Part shown: positions 27,539 to 37,773 of the stretch, in pieces
Numbering within the stretch: the first letter of the stretch is position 1
How the letters are laid out: every line of letters starts with the position of its first letter
Origin: Nicotiana tabacum
Lineage: Eukaryota; Streptophyta; Magnoliopsida; Solanales; Solanaceae
NCBI RefSeq assembly: GCF_000715075.1
Contig: NC_134101.1
Location: 148,899,084-148,963,083 of the forward strand
Direction of reading: 5' to 3'
Length of the DNA: 64,000 nucleotides
Program-made: the position numbers and the translations under genes
The notes under the pieces: model-generated
What the model was told of the DNA's origin: nothing
The model's input: the letters and a program-made list of their open reading frames with translations, nothing else
Database searches by the model: none

Positions 27539-28350
27539 GCCCGCATTATACTGGTGGACGACCTAGAACTGAAATGTATTCCCGCATTTTACTGGTGGGC
27601 GACCTAGAACAGAAAAGTATTCCCGCATTATACTGGTGGGTGACCTAGAACTTAAAAGTATTCCCGCATTATACTGGTGGGCGACCTAGAACCTAAATGT
27701 ATTCCCGCATTATACTGGTGGGCGACCTAGAACTGAAATGTATTCCCGCATTATACTGGTGGGCGACCTAGAACATGAAATGAAAAGATAAATGCATACC
27801 CGCATTATACTGGCGGGCGACCTAGAACATGAAATGAAAACATAAATGTATACCCGCATTATACTGGTGGGTGACCTAGAAATGGAAAACTGAAATGTAT
27901 GCCCGCATTATACTGGTGGGCGACCTAGAATATGGAATGAACAGACAAAATGTATTCCCTCATTATACTAGTGGGCGACCTAGAACTGAAATGTATTCCC
28001 GCATTATACTGGTGGGCGACCTAGAACTTAAATGTATTCCCGCATTATACTGGTGGGCGACCTAGAACTTAAATGTATTCCCGCATTATACTGGTGGGCG
28101 ACCTAGAACTTAAATGTATTCCCGCATTATACTGGTGGGCGACCTAGAACTTAAATATATTCCCGTATTTTACTGGTGGGCGACCTAGAGCATGAAATGA
28201 AAACATAAATGCATACCCGCATTATACTGGTGGGTGACCTAGAGCATGAAATGAAAACATAAATGCATACCCGCATTATACTGGTGGGTGACCTAGAACA
28301 TGAAATGAAAAGACAGAAATGTATTCCCGCATTATACTGGTGGGCGCCTA
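27539..28350 (-). repeat. 41/54-bp minisatellite in Ogre 3-prime region
   Basis: Eighteen tandem units share the core CCCGCATTATACTGGTGGGC and then GACCTAGAAC. Units are of two lengths: 41 bp (for example 27663 to 27704) and 54 bp (for example 27799 to 27853), the longer having an extra 13 bp (roughly TGAAATGAAAACA). Units are grouped by type rather than strictly alternating. It lies between the polypurine tract and the integrase end, where Ogre elements are known to generate tandem repeats. Confidence 0.95.
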
Positions 28351-29265
28351 ATTGGTAAAGAATAATTTGAATTTGTTTCCTCGATTCTCCGAGAAAATTT
28401 CCACTTGTGGCAGAAAATTTTATGCCCCAATTCTGGCGATCTTTCTTATGGCGTATCTTTAGGCCATCATCAACACTTTATTTTCCTGTTCAAATCAAAG
28501 AAAATTTAGTTAGTTTTTTTTTTTTTTTTTTTTTTTGAAATATGGCGAATGGTCATGTCACTCCTGATGGGGATGATTGTTCCCTTTCCCTTATTCTTGT
28601 TCGGCGTTCTCAAAACTTGTTGGGGATGATGTTATTTGCTGGGGATAACATTCTGCTGGGGATGGTTTTTCCATTTATCCCTTCACCATTTTGTATCTCA
28701 AAAATTTCTGGAGGTTATTTTGCCGAAGATGAATTTTCCTTTCTTCCCTTCCCCTTCTGTGTTGTCCGACCACCTCGTAACTTGGTCGATATTCGGTCGG
28801 AGTACTCTGGGGATCGTCTTGGAACTTGGCTTACAATTTCCTCAACATGTTTTTTTTTTCGGCTCTTCCCCGTACTTTCCTTGCCATTTTAGGACAGTAT
28901 TATTCGGCCTAGCAACCAACGTCTTTTGCCTTATTGCCTTGTCTCTTGCCTGCCCTTTTCACTTTTTATGTTGTACCATTTTGGCAACTGGTAGTAAGCT
29001 CTGAAAGACCTTCCTTAAAACATAAATTTCTAGAAAATTCTTTTAAAAAACGAAATGAAAAGATAGAAAAATGAGAAAATCTTTCTGAACAAAAAAAATG
29101 AACTTATCTGGGTGATACAACCGATTCCAATGATCATGTTGTGCATTCCGGGTTAATCAACCCAGTCTATTTGTGTCGATCAAACTTTCTGATGTCTTCA
29201 CTTGCTGGGGATAAATAGGTGCCCAATTCTTCGCAAAATACGGATCTTTTCCGTCAATCTATCTT

Positions 29266-29462
29266 GTCGCCTTATAGTGCCCTTCGCGGGGTTTTCACTA
29301 ACAAGGCTCTCTCATTTCTCACAACTCCCGTCGCCTTATGGTGCCTGTGAAGGTTTTCACCGATAAGACTCTCTCATTTTGTATTTCTCAGCTTACGTCG
29401 CCTTATGGCGCCTGTGAAGGTTTTCGCCAATAAGACTCTCTCATCTTATTTTCTCAGCTTGG
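29266..29462 (-). repeat. about 65-bp triplicated repeat in Ogre 3-prime region
   Basis: Three units start with GTCGCCTTAT at 29266, 29330 and 29397, each continuing with GAAGGTTTTC or a variant and ending AAGACTCTCTCAT. Spacings are 64 and 67 bp. Confidence 0.85.
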
Positions 29463-29809
29463 GATTGGAGTGTTGCCGATAAGATTTATCTCTGCCGGGA
29501 ATTCTTTTGGCTATAAATTCTTTCAATTCATGATCCTCATTCAGTCAGGGACCGATGTTTTATTCTTGGTTTTCATTTGCTTATCTTAACACCTCTCGGA
29601 TACTGATCGGGAGGTCTTTTTGGATATCAATATAGGTTTTAGAAGAAAAGGATATAAAATTCAAAATAACTTTGATGTGTAAAGTATTACAACTCTTGGA
29701 ATCAAACTCTTTTTTTTTCTTTTTTTTTCAAAATTTAGAAACATAATTTCTGCCCCAGTTTTCTTACTTGGGGATTTTTCTTTTGATTTTTTTTCTTTTT
29801 TTTATTACC

Positions 29810-29872
29810 TTATGACCGAGCCGTGAGGCGCCTACGTATCCTCTTTGAGGAATCAGGTCGAACGTAGTTCAC
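29810..29872 (-). ncRNA. Ogre two-hairpin motif, copy 2
   Basis: Inner stem TCCTC (29839-29843) and GAGGA (29847-29851) with loop TTT. Outer stem CTACGT (29832-29837) and ACGTAG (29862-29867). The adjacent short hairpin is GCC/GGC near 29820-29829. The constant blocks are the same as in copy 1, but the stem sequences differ and stay complementary. Confidence 0.6.
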
Positions 29873-30083
29873 TGACTCCTTTGTTTTCTTGCGACCTTCA
29901 AAAAGTTTTTTTTTTTTTACATTTTTTCATTAATGATTCCAAGAGAGGGGTATAAAAAGATAAGTATGGCTCAAAGGGGTAAAGCAAAGGTTAAAAGTGT
30001 TTGGATAGAAGAAAGAATTGCCTCCGTCATTTCATTATCTGATAAGCACTAAGTACAAACAAACAAATAAACAACAAAAGAAA

Positions 30084-32231
30084 TTACACATAATATCTTT
30101 TGACTGCATCAGAATTGATAGCCATGTCGACGCATCTTCCTTCAACATCCGTCAGACGTAAAGCGCCATTGGATAATACTCTGGTCACAATATACGGCCC
30201 TTGCCAATTCGGGGCGAACTTGCCTTTTGCCTCAATCTGATGTGGGAGGATCCGTTTCAATACTTGTTGCCCTACTTCAAATTTTCTGGGGCGCACCTTC
30301 TTATTGTATGCTCTTGCCATTCTCTTTTGATACAACTGGCCATGACATACTGCTGCCAATATTTTTTCATCCATTAAACTCAGCTGCTCTAGTCGGGTTT
30401 TGACCCATTCATCATCGTCAATCCCGGCCTCAGCGATAATTCGAAGGGAAGGAATTTCAACTTCCGCTGGTATTACTGCTTCGGTTCCGTATACCAACAA
30501 ATAAGGAGTCACACCTATTGAAGTACGAACAGTAGTGCGGTATCCTAACAACGCAAATGGTAGCTTTTCATGCCATTGTCTGGATCCTTCAATCATTTTC
30601 CTCAATATCTTCTTTATATTTTTGTTGGCTGCCTCAACTGCTCCATTCGCCTTGGGCCGATACGGGGTGGAATTACGGTGTGTAATCTTAAACTGTTCAC
30701 ATACTTCTCTCATCAAGTTGCTATTAAGATTAGCACCATTATCCGTGATTATTATATTTGGGATTCCAAATCTACAAATGATATGGGAATGGACGAAATC
30801 CACCACCGCCTTCTTGGTTACAGACTTAAAAGTTTTGGCTTCAACCCACTTAGTGAAATAATCGATGGCTACCAGAATGAACCTGTGACCGTTCGAAGCT
30901 GCCGGCTCGATAGGCCCAATGACATCCATGCCCCATGCTACAAATGGCCATGGTGCGGACATTGTGTGCAATTCCATTGGTGGAGAATGAATCAGATCTC
31001 CGTGTATCTGACACTGATGGCATTTTCGTACGAAACTGATACAATCATGCTCCATAGTGAGCCAATAATATCCCGCTCGCAGAATCTTCTTTGCCAACAC
31101 ATATCCGCTCATATGGGGCCCACAAACTCCAGCATGTACCTCTGTCATCACTATCGCGGCTTGACCTGCATCAATACATCTCAGCAATCCCAGATCTGGG
31201 GTTCTTTTGTACAACATTCCTCCACTGAGGAAAAATCCATTTGCCAGTCGTCGAATGGCTCTCTTTTGATCTCCGGTTGCCTGCTCCGGGTATATCCCCA
31301 TCCTGAGGTATTCCTTGATATCATAAAACCATGGCTCGCCATCCATTTCTTCTTCTATTATGTTGCAGTAGGCATGCTGATCACGAACCTGAATATACAA
31401 TGGGTCAACATGGATTTTGTCTGGATGGTGCAACATCGATGCTAAAGTGGCCAAAGCATCGGCAACCTCATTGTGAACTCTCGGGATGTGTCTGAACTCC
31501 ACTGATCGAAATCGCTTGCTCAGATCGTGCAAACATTGTCGATATGGTATAAGCTTCAAATCCCGTGTTTCCCATTCACCCTGGATTTGATGTACTAGGA
31601 GGTCCGAGTCTCCCAAGACCAAGACGTCCTGAACATCCATGTCTGCAGCCAATCGTAGGCCCAAAATACATGCCTCATATTCAGCCATGTTGTTAGTACA
31701 ATAGAAACGTAGCTGAGCTGTAACAGGATAGTGATGTCCTGTTTCTGAAATAAGTACTGCTCCTACTCCAACTCCTTTTGCATTAGCAGCCCCGTCAAAG
31801 AAAAGCTTCCACCCTGGCTCCTCATTCAGTTCTAACTCCTCTATATGTATCACTTCTTCATCAGGAAAATACGTCCTCAAAGGATCGTATTCTTCATCAA
31901 TAGGATTCTCAGCCAAGTGATCGGCCAATGCTTGAGATTTCATGGCCGTCCTCGTCACATAGACAATGTCGAACTCTGTGAGTAATATCTGCCATTTTGC
32001 CAATCTTCCTGTGGGCATAGGCTTCTGGAAAATATACTTTAATGGATCCAGACGTGAAATAAGGTAAGTAGTATGTGACGACAGATAATGCTTAAACTTC
32101 TGTGCTACCCAAGTTAGAGCACAACATGTCTTCTCAAGTTGAGTGTACTTATTCTCATAGACTGTAAACTTCTTGCTGAGATAATAGATGGCTTGCTCTT
32201 TTCTTCCTGTGATGTCGTGTTGACCCAACAC
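30084..32231 (-). CDS. Ogre pol: RNase H, archaeal-type RNase H, integrase
   Basis: An open frame of 715 residues. Residues 1-110 are the retrotransposon RNase H (KEQAIYYLSKKFTVYE, ALADHLAENP). Residues 141-265 form a second, archaeal-type RNase H with acidic residues D146, E184, D208 and D258 (HNEVADALA), diagnostic of the Tat lineage. The integrase has an HHCC zinc site (H366, H373, C404, C407) and a catalytic triad D436, D497, E533 (D-X60-D-X35-E). The tail has the PRKFEVGQQVLKR and WQGPYIV blocks usual after the core. The Met at 32231 is not a true start: the frame continues from RT upstream, separated by a one-base insertion near 32252. All catalytic residues are intact. Confidence 0.93.
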   Translation of the reverse strand: MLGQHDITGRKEQAIYYLSKKFTVYENKYTQLEKTCCALTWVAQKFKHYLSSHTTYLISRLDPLKYIFQKPMPTGRLAKWQILLTEFDIVYVTRTAMKSQALADHLAENPIDEEYDPLRTYFPDEEVIHIEELELNEEPGWKLFFDGAANAKGVGVGAVLISETGHHYPVTAQLRFYCTNNMAEYEACILGLRLAADMDVQDVLVLGDSDLLVHQIQGEWETRDLKLIPYRQCLHDLSKRFRSVEFRHIPRVHNEVADALATLASMLHHPDKIHVDPLYIQVRDQHAYCNIIEEEMDGEPWFYDIKEYLRMGIYPEQATGDQKRAIRRLANGFFLSGGMLYKRTPDLGLLRCIDAGQAAIVMTEVHAGVCGPHMSGYVLAKKILRAGYYWLTMEHDCISFVRKCHQCQIHGDLIHSPPMELHTMSAPWPFVAWGMDVIGPIEPAASNGHRFILVAIDYFTKWVEAKTFKSVTKKAVVDFVHSHIICRFGIPNIIITDNGANLNSNLMREVCEQFKITHRNSTPYRPKANGAVEAANKNIKKILRKMIEGSRQWHEKLPFALLGYRTTVRTSIGVTPYLLVYGTEAVIPAEVEIPSLRIIAEAGIDDDEWVKTRLEQLSLMDEKILAAVCHGQLYQKRMARAYNKKVRPRKFEVGQQVLKRILPHQIEAKGKFAPNWQGPYIVTRVLSNGALRLTDVEGRCVDMAINSDAVKRYYV

Positions 32232-33556
32232 GCAACCAAACGAATGATCCAGAGACCGTTAGATAAAGGATTAATGGCCTCCCCGACTCAGGTGGAACCA
32301 ATACAGGTGGATTGGATAAATAACCTTTGATCTGGTCAAATGCCTCCTGACATTCTGCCGTCCATTCTATCGCGGTATCTTTCCTCAGCAATCGAAAGAT
32401 GGGTTCACAAGTTGTTGTGAGCTGAGCGATGAATCTGCTGATATAGTTCAACCTTCCCAACAGACTCATTACTTCTGTTTTGTTCCTCGGTGGCGGCAAT
32501 TCCTGGATGGATTTGATCTTTGACGGATCCAAATCAATGCCTCGCCGACTGACGATAAATCCTAACAGCTTTCCAGATGGAACACCAAATGCACATTTGG
32601 CTGGGTTGAGCTTAATGTCGTACCTTCGAAGTCTTTGGAAAAACTTCCTAAGGTCTGCTACGTGGTCTTCCTGACGCTTGGATTTGATGATCACATCATC
32701 TACGTACACTTCGATCTCTTTGTGTATCATATCATGGAACACAGTAGTCATTGCTCTCATGTACGTTGCCCCAACGTTCTTCAAACCGAATGGCATTACC
32801 CGATAACAATAACTCCCCCATGGCGTAATGAAAGTTGTTTTCTCCGCATCTTCTTCATCCATCAAAATCTGATGATACCCAGCGTAGCAATCGACAAAGG
32901 AGCCGATTTCTCGCCCGGCGCAATTGTCGATCAAGATATGGATATTGGGCAATGGAAAGTTATCCTTTGGGCTTGCCCTGTTCAGATTACGGTAGTCGAC
33001 GCATACCCTGATCTTCCCATCTTTCTTTGGTACTGGCACCACATTAGCCAACCAATCAGGATATCGAGAGACCCGAATAACCTTTGCTTGCAGCTGCTTG
33101 GTTACTTCTTCTTTAATCTTCACACTCATATCTGTCTTGAACTTCCTCAGTTTCTGCTTGACGGGAAGACAGGCCGGGTCAATGGGCAATTTGTGAACCA
33201 CTAGCTTGGTGCTTAAACCCGGCATGTCGTCATATGACCATGCAAAAATATCTTTAAACTCAATGAGTGCTTTGATTAATTCTTCCCTGATGCCAGGCTC
33301 AATGTGGATGCTGATTTTGGTTTCTCAAACATTATCCGCATCCTCTAGATTTACAGCCTCGGTGTCATTCAGATTAGGCTTGGGTTTCTCTTCAAATTGG
33401 CATAGTTCTCGGTTTATTTCTTCGAAGGCTTTATCCTCATCATATTCAGACTCATAATCGATCTCTTGTATCATTAAATCAGAGTCAGATTGATTTATTA
33501 GACTAGGTCGAAGATCCGTCGTGCAGACCATGTCATTAGAACCAGTAAAAAGAGAA
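32155..33556 (-). pseudogene. Ogre pol N-terminus and reverse transcriptase
   Basis: This frame begins after the predicted intron at 33556 with SLFTGSNDMVC. It runs through an acidic linker to a TGA at 33325-33327, where related elements have Arg (CGA), then continues in the same frame into RT. The RT part has CVDYRNLN, DCYAGYHQI, MPFGLKN and the catalytic YVDD (residues 174-177 counted from the Met at 33225). Near 32252 one extra base after GTC moves the frame, so the last 25 or so residues are out of phase and the RNase H continues in the frame ending at 30084. RT copies element RNA into cDNA. Two lesions in this piece inactivate the polyprotein. Confidence 0.9.
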
Positions 33557-33720
33557 CTGTTCAGAAAGAGAAAAGAATAAAACAAAATTAAAATGAGACA
33601 AGAAAAGAATTTTATTAAAATGCGGGATAACAGGGTTCACACTTTTACAAGATAAAATAAGATTTGGATTACACCCTGAATAATCCGAAAAATAAGAAAG
33701 CAAAAATCAAAGCCTACTAC
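33557..33720 (-). other. predicted Ogre intron between protease and RT frames
   Basis: On the - strand, a GTAGTAGG donor at 33720 overlaps the protease frame stop (TAG 33719-33717). The acceptor TTTCTCTTTCTGAACAG ends at 33557 after a pyrimidine- and T-rich stretch. Removing the 164 nt joins the two frames in phase (TG + T codon). Introns separating protease and RT frames are known from Ogre elements. Unspliced RNA would give Gag-Pro only, and spliced RNA Gag-Pro-Pol. The exact sites are predicted. Confidence 0.7.
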
Positions 33721-35594
33721 CAGGACTCTCCCCGAGTAGGAAGAGGAGTAACCGTCCAATTGTTGGTTTTGGCCTCAGGCCCCATAAACTGTATGTCTGT
33801 TCCGCTGGAACCCTCTCCGACTTCTACCATATTGACATTAGTGAACAATCTTTCGAAGCTCTGATTCAGATCCCCGTCAATCCCAATCAATGGCCCGAGA
33901 ACTTTCGGGAGTGGTGACCCCTTGGCGCTTGCTCTAACAAAAGATCTTGAGAGACGTGGCACAGGTTTGGGAAGAAACCAAACTTTCTTCTTCATTTTCC
34001 GAGCTCGTTTTACATCTGCCGCAGTCGGTTTGAACCCCAACCCAAAGGTCTCCAAATTCTTGGGCAAGGAAACAGGTTGAACAATTCCCTGAAGTTCAGC
34101 TCCCAAGCCTTTTCCTGGCATAAACCCATTACCCAGCATTTCTAAAACCATCATAACCGTTGCGGAAGCTATCCTAGGATGCTGAATGATTTCACCCTCG
34201 GGGATCTTGTTTGCCGACACTGCATCAAAAATCTGATAGACCCAGGGACCTTTGTCATCATTGGTCTCTATGAAGGGCACAATGGCGCCTCCTACGGTGC
34301 ACGTAGTGTCCTCGCCGTGCAACACGACCTCTTGTCTATCCCACTCAAACTTGACCATCTGATGCAAGGTGGATGGCACTGCTTTGGCTGCATGGATCCA
34401 CGGTCGTCCCAACAGAAAGTTATAAGATACCGTAGCATCTAATACCTGGAATTCCATGGTAAACTGGACTGGACCGATGGTCAACTCAAGTACAATATCC
34501 CCCACGGTGGCTGTTCCATTTCCGTCAAATCCTCGGACGCAAATGCTATTCTTTTGGATTCTTCCGTGGTCGATCTTCAATTGGTTCAGGGTGGATAATG
34601 GACAAATATTGGCACTTGACCCGTTATCCACTAATGCCCGAGTAACTGCCGAATCTTCACATTTGACAGTTAGGTAGAGAGCTTTATTATGCTCCGTGCC
34701 CTCCACTGGCAGATCATCATCTGAAAATGTTACCCTGTTCACCTCGAAAATTTTGTTGGCAATCGTTTCCAGGTGATTTACAGAAATCTCATTGGGCACA
34801 TGAGCTTCATTCAGTATCTTCATCAGGGCCCGACGATGTTCATCCGAATGGATTAATAATGATAGCAGTGAGATCTGGGCCGGTGTTTTCTTCAACTGTT
34901 CGACCACGGAGTAATCCTGCACTTTCATCTTCTTTAAGAAATCCTCAGCTTCTTCTTCTGACACAGGTTTCTTTATTGCAGCTGGATTGGGTCTTCTCAA
35001 CTCCGCCGGAGCAAAACACCGTCCTGATCGAGTGAGTCTCTGCGCCTCACAACTATTCTCCTCCACTTGTTGTCCCTTGTACATCACCACTGCCTTCTCA
35101 TACTTCCAAGTCACGACCTTGCTATCAATCACTAGTGTTTGGACTACTGGCTTTATGATGACCGGTTGCCTACAGACCCCCTTTACAACAACCACGGGTG
35201 CAGATGATGCTCCCGTTATTACCAACTTGGCTGGTTCTGGTTTCCTTGTAGCGGCAGATGGATTCTTCCCCAATATCACCACTGGCTTGACATCTTCCCC
35301 CTTCAACTGTACCCCTGCTTCCTCATTGATCGATTTTTCTTTTGGAGTGGCACGGATCATCATCACTGTCTGTGGGGGTTTCTTCGGCTCCCCTCCTTCG
35401 TGCACAAGCTCGATCATGTGGGCTTCAGGGTGCTTTGGCAATGGGTTCTGGTTAATGTTGGGTGCCTCCGGTGCCTGTACCTCGATCTTGTTGGTATCAA
35501 TAAGATCTTGTATTGCATGTTTCAGCCTCCAACATTTCTCGGTATCATGTCCGGGAGCTCCCGAACAATATTCACATCTTACCGAGTGATCCAT
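33717..35594 (-). CDS. Ogre gag C-terminus (zinc knuckle) and protease
   Basis: A 625-residue frame. It opens with a zinc knuckle, C7-X2-C10-X5-H16-X4-C21, which belongs to Gag, so the Met at 35594 is not the natural start. The frame is the same as that of gag and is separated from it by TAA at 35598-35600. A long linker leads to an aspartic protease with active site LVDNGSS (D323) in place of the usual D-T/S-G, and the partner motif LLGRPWIH near 395. A glycine-rich segment near 490-520 (GNGFMPGKGLG) resembles the G-patch found after proteases of some retroelements. The frame ends in the predicted intron donor. Confidence 0.88.
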   Translation of the reverse strand: MDHSVRCEYCSGAPGHDTEKCWRLKHAIQDLIDTNKIEVQAPEAPNINQNPLPKHPEAHMIELVHEGGEPKKPPQTVMMIRATPKEKSINEEAGVQLKGEDVKPVVILGKNPSAATRKPEPAKLVITGASSAPVVVVKGVCRQPVIIKPVVQTLVIDSKVVTWKYEKAVVMYKGQQVEENSCEAQRLTRSGRCFAPAELRRPNPAAIKKPVSEEEAEDFLKKMKVQDYSVVEQLKKTPAQISLLSLLIHSDEHRRALMKILNEAHVPNEISVNHLETIANKIFEVNRVTFSDDDLPVEGTEHNKALYLTVKCEDSAVTRALVDNGSSANICPLSTLNQLKIDHGRIQKNSICVRGFDGNGTATVGDIVLELTIGPVQFTMEFQVLDATVSYNFLLGRPWIHAAKAVPSTLHQMVKFEWDRQEVVLHGEDTTCTVGGAIVPFIETNDDKGPWVYQIFDAVSANKIPEGEIIQHPRIASATVMMVLEMLGNGFMPGKGLGAELQGIVQPVSLPKNLETFGLGFKPTAADVKRARKMKKKVWFLPKPVPRLSRSFVRASAKGSPLPKVLGPLIGIDGDLNQSFERLFTNVNMVEVGEGSSGTDIQFMGPEAKTNNWTVTPLPTRGESW

Positions 35595-35597
35595 ATT

Positions 35598-36986
35598 TTA
35601 GGGTAAGGGATTTGGTAATCTAGGCTCAACAGGATTTAATAAACCCAACTGCCTCAATTTGTGGAACAAGGCAATATAAGTTTCCCCCAACTCAGTAAAA
35701 GTTCTTTGCCTCTGCAATCTTTCATTTCTGGCGGCCGGATTTCCCCTGAAACCCATCCCTGGAGGGTTCCTGTAGGCTCTTGGTGGTGGATAGGTGTTTT
35801 GTGGTGGTGGATATGTGTTATGTGGAGGTGGGTATGTATTGTGGGGAACCGGCGCACGCCATTGTGGGCGAACCGGAGGTTGGGTGTATGTCTGGGCTTG
35901 GTGGACGGTGAAATGTTGTTCTTGTGGTTGGTAGTAGGGTTGTGGAGGGTAATTTGGAATGTGTGGGTAGTTTAGACGATGGGGTCTGGGTTGGTAATGA
36001 GGGGAAGGACCTCTAGATCTGGACCAATTGTCGGCCTCTAATGTCGTGACCTCCTCTCTCCTTTTCTTCCCTAGCGCACCTCCCGTGCCGCTCTGAATGG
36101 CCTGAGTTGTTGCCTTAATTGCCGAATAACTCAGGATCTTATTGGACTTAAGTCCCTCTTCTATCATACCTCCCATTTTCACAACTTCATTAAATGATTT
36201 GCCAACTGACGTCACCAAGTGACCAAAGTAAGTTGGCTCGAGAGTTTGTAAGAAGTAATCCACCATTTCTCCTTCTCTCATTGGGGGATCAACTCTGGCT
36301 GCCTGTTCTCTCCATCGGAACCCAAATTCCCGGAAGCTCTCTCCGGGTTTCTTCTCGAGCTTTAGCAATGTGAGACGGTCTGGGACTATCTCAAGGTTGT
36401 ATTGGAAATGTCCTGCGAAAGCCTGTGACAAGTCATCCCAGGTGTACCACCTGCTCGGATCTTGTCTTGTATACCACTCTAACGCCGACCCGCTCAAACT
36501 CTGGCCAAAGTAAGTTATTAATAGCTCATCTTTGCCCCCTGCTCCCCTCATTTTGCTACAAAAACCTCGTAGATGTGCCATAGGATCACCATGCCCTTCG
36601 TATAAATCGAACTTGGGCATTTTGAACCCTGCTGGTAATTGAACGTCAGGGAAAGGGCATAGATCCTTGTAAGCCACGCTGACTTGGTTACCTAACCCGT
36701 GTATGTTCCTGAAGGATTGCTCCAGGCTTTTAAATTTCCGCATCACCTCGTCCTGATCTGGGCTCTTAGCCGGCTTTTCAATCTCCGCAGGGACCTCAAA
36801 GTGGGGATTATAGGTATGTGGCTCGGGTGCTTTGAATGTGAGTTCAGGGGGGGTAGTATTGTGTATCGTGAGCCTGAAACAGTGGCTCACTAGATGATAT
36901 GTGCAATGGGGCTGGGGAAGGTGCCACAAAGACGGGAACATTTGGTGGAGGAGGGTTTTGAGTGGGTGGTGGAGCTTGGGAATCAT
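35598..36986 (-). pseudogene. Ogre gag, capsid part
   Basis: About 415 meaningful residues follow the frameshift near 36850. The first 45 or so residues of the open frame are out of phase. It contains the retrotransposon gag domain (DLYEGHGDPMAHLRGF, ALEWYTRQDPSRWYTWDDL, FRWREQAARVDPPM) and a Pro/Tyr-rich repeat region near residues 370-415 (HNTYPPP, QNTYPPP). It ends at TAA 35598-35600 (PLP stop NMDH), just before the zinc knuckle, which continues in the same frame. Gag forms the virus-like particle. The stop and the upstream frameshift prevent a normal Gag product from this copy. Confidence 0.88.
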
Positions 36987-37233
36987 AAGCCTCTCTTCCC
37001 TGATAATAGTGATGGCTTGGGAAACTTGTTGAAGGACCGGGAGAGGGGTATTCTGGCGTGTGTGTTGGTTGAAGGGTAGGAGTAACGGGTAATTCTTGCC
37101 CCTTCTGGGCTCTAGCTAAGGCTATCTGCATTTCATTCATTTCTAGCCTCATTTTCTCCATTTTCTCCAGGGCTTCTTTCAGCATCTGATTGGCCGTTTT
37201 TTCTGACTCAACGCTGTTGTCTGACCCAGTCAT
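36844..37233 (-). pseudogene. Ogre gag N-terminus
   Basis: Starts MTGSDNSVESEK at 37233, a good natural gag start, with a short coiled-coil-like helix (residues 15-45, LKEALEKMEKMRLEMNEMQ) and then a Pro/Ser-rich linker. At about 36848-36854 a run of seven C on the - strand shifts the frame; six C would read straight into the capsid frame. The homopolymer length change may be a real lesion or a sequencing error. Confidence 0.85.
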
Positions 37234-37773
37234 GCTTTCTGGTATAGGACCTTTTGATCTTGTCTGATAATGGTACGGTGCCAGTACGCTCTAACAACTA
37301 ACTGATATTGATTGGAAAAACAACAAACTTGTCATTGTTAGAGTCTTAACAGATATTGTAATTGCACGTTAGGGGGATGCAATGCTCCTAGGCAGTTAAT
37401 CATTTCTAACATGCTTTTGCTCTGACCGCATGCATCATCCCGGCTTATTTTTGCTCTGACAAATATATATTCTTCCTCTTTTTTTTTCTTTTTCTTTTTT
37501 TTTTTCTTTTTAATTACGGCCGAATCCTATAGAGATTGCCTACGTATCGTGACCCCGCACGAATCAGACCAAGCGTAGTTCGTGCCATAAGACCAAATTT
37601 TTTTTTATTACTCAAAATAATGCTATTACAAGCCATCACAAAAAAAAACAAAAAATACAGACTTTATATATATAGATAGATATATATATATATTTTTTTT
37701 TTTGAGAATGTTTGAAGAAAAAAAAAATATAGGTAGACAACAGACTCGAAAAACAAACAAATGCAAGATTGAA
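37234..37773 (-). other. Ogre ORF1-gag intergenic region
   Basis: Non-coding interval between ORF1 and gag. It contains a long T/C-rich tract (37474-37512), structured-motif copy 3 (37519-37584) and poly-A/T-rich sequence with a short (TA)n at 37676-37694. Confidence 0.7.
37519..37584 (-). ncRNA. Ogre two-hairpin motif, copy 3
   Basis: Inner stem TCGTG (37547-37551) and CACGA (37558-37562). Outer stem CTACG (37540-37544) and CGTAG (37574-37578). Adjacent hairpin AATC/GATT at about 37523-37537. Compared with copy 2, the inner stem changed on both arms with pairing kept. Confidence 0.6.

Larger units (their letters stand above)
28351..30083 (-). mobile_element. Ogre 3-prime untranslated region
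   Basis: No coding frame is supported. It holds an oligo-T run (about 28511-28535), a three-unit repeat (29266-29462), further T-rich tracts and structured-motif copy 2 (29810-29872). The + strand frames at 28542-29004 are antisense and have no recognisable domain. Confidence 0.75.

Noticed and set aside
27539..28350. Regular repeats resembling a CRISPR array
   Set aside because: Units are contiguous tandem copies with no unique spacers, in a plant retrotransposon.
30570..31445. Long antisense frame (291 codons) across the integrase
   Set aside because: It is the complement of conserved integrase/RNase H codons with no recognisable domain. The same applies to the antisense frames at 32635-33204 and 34987-35589.
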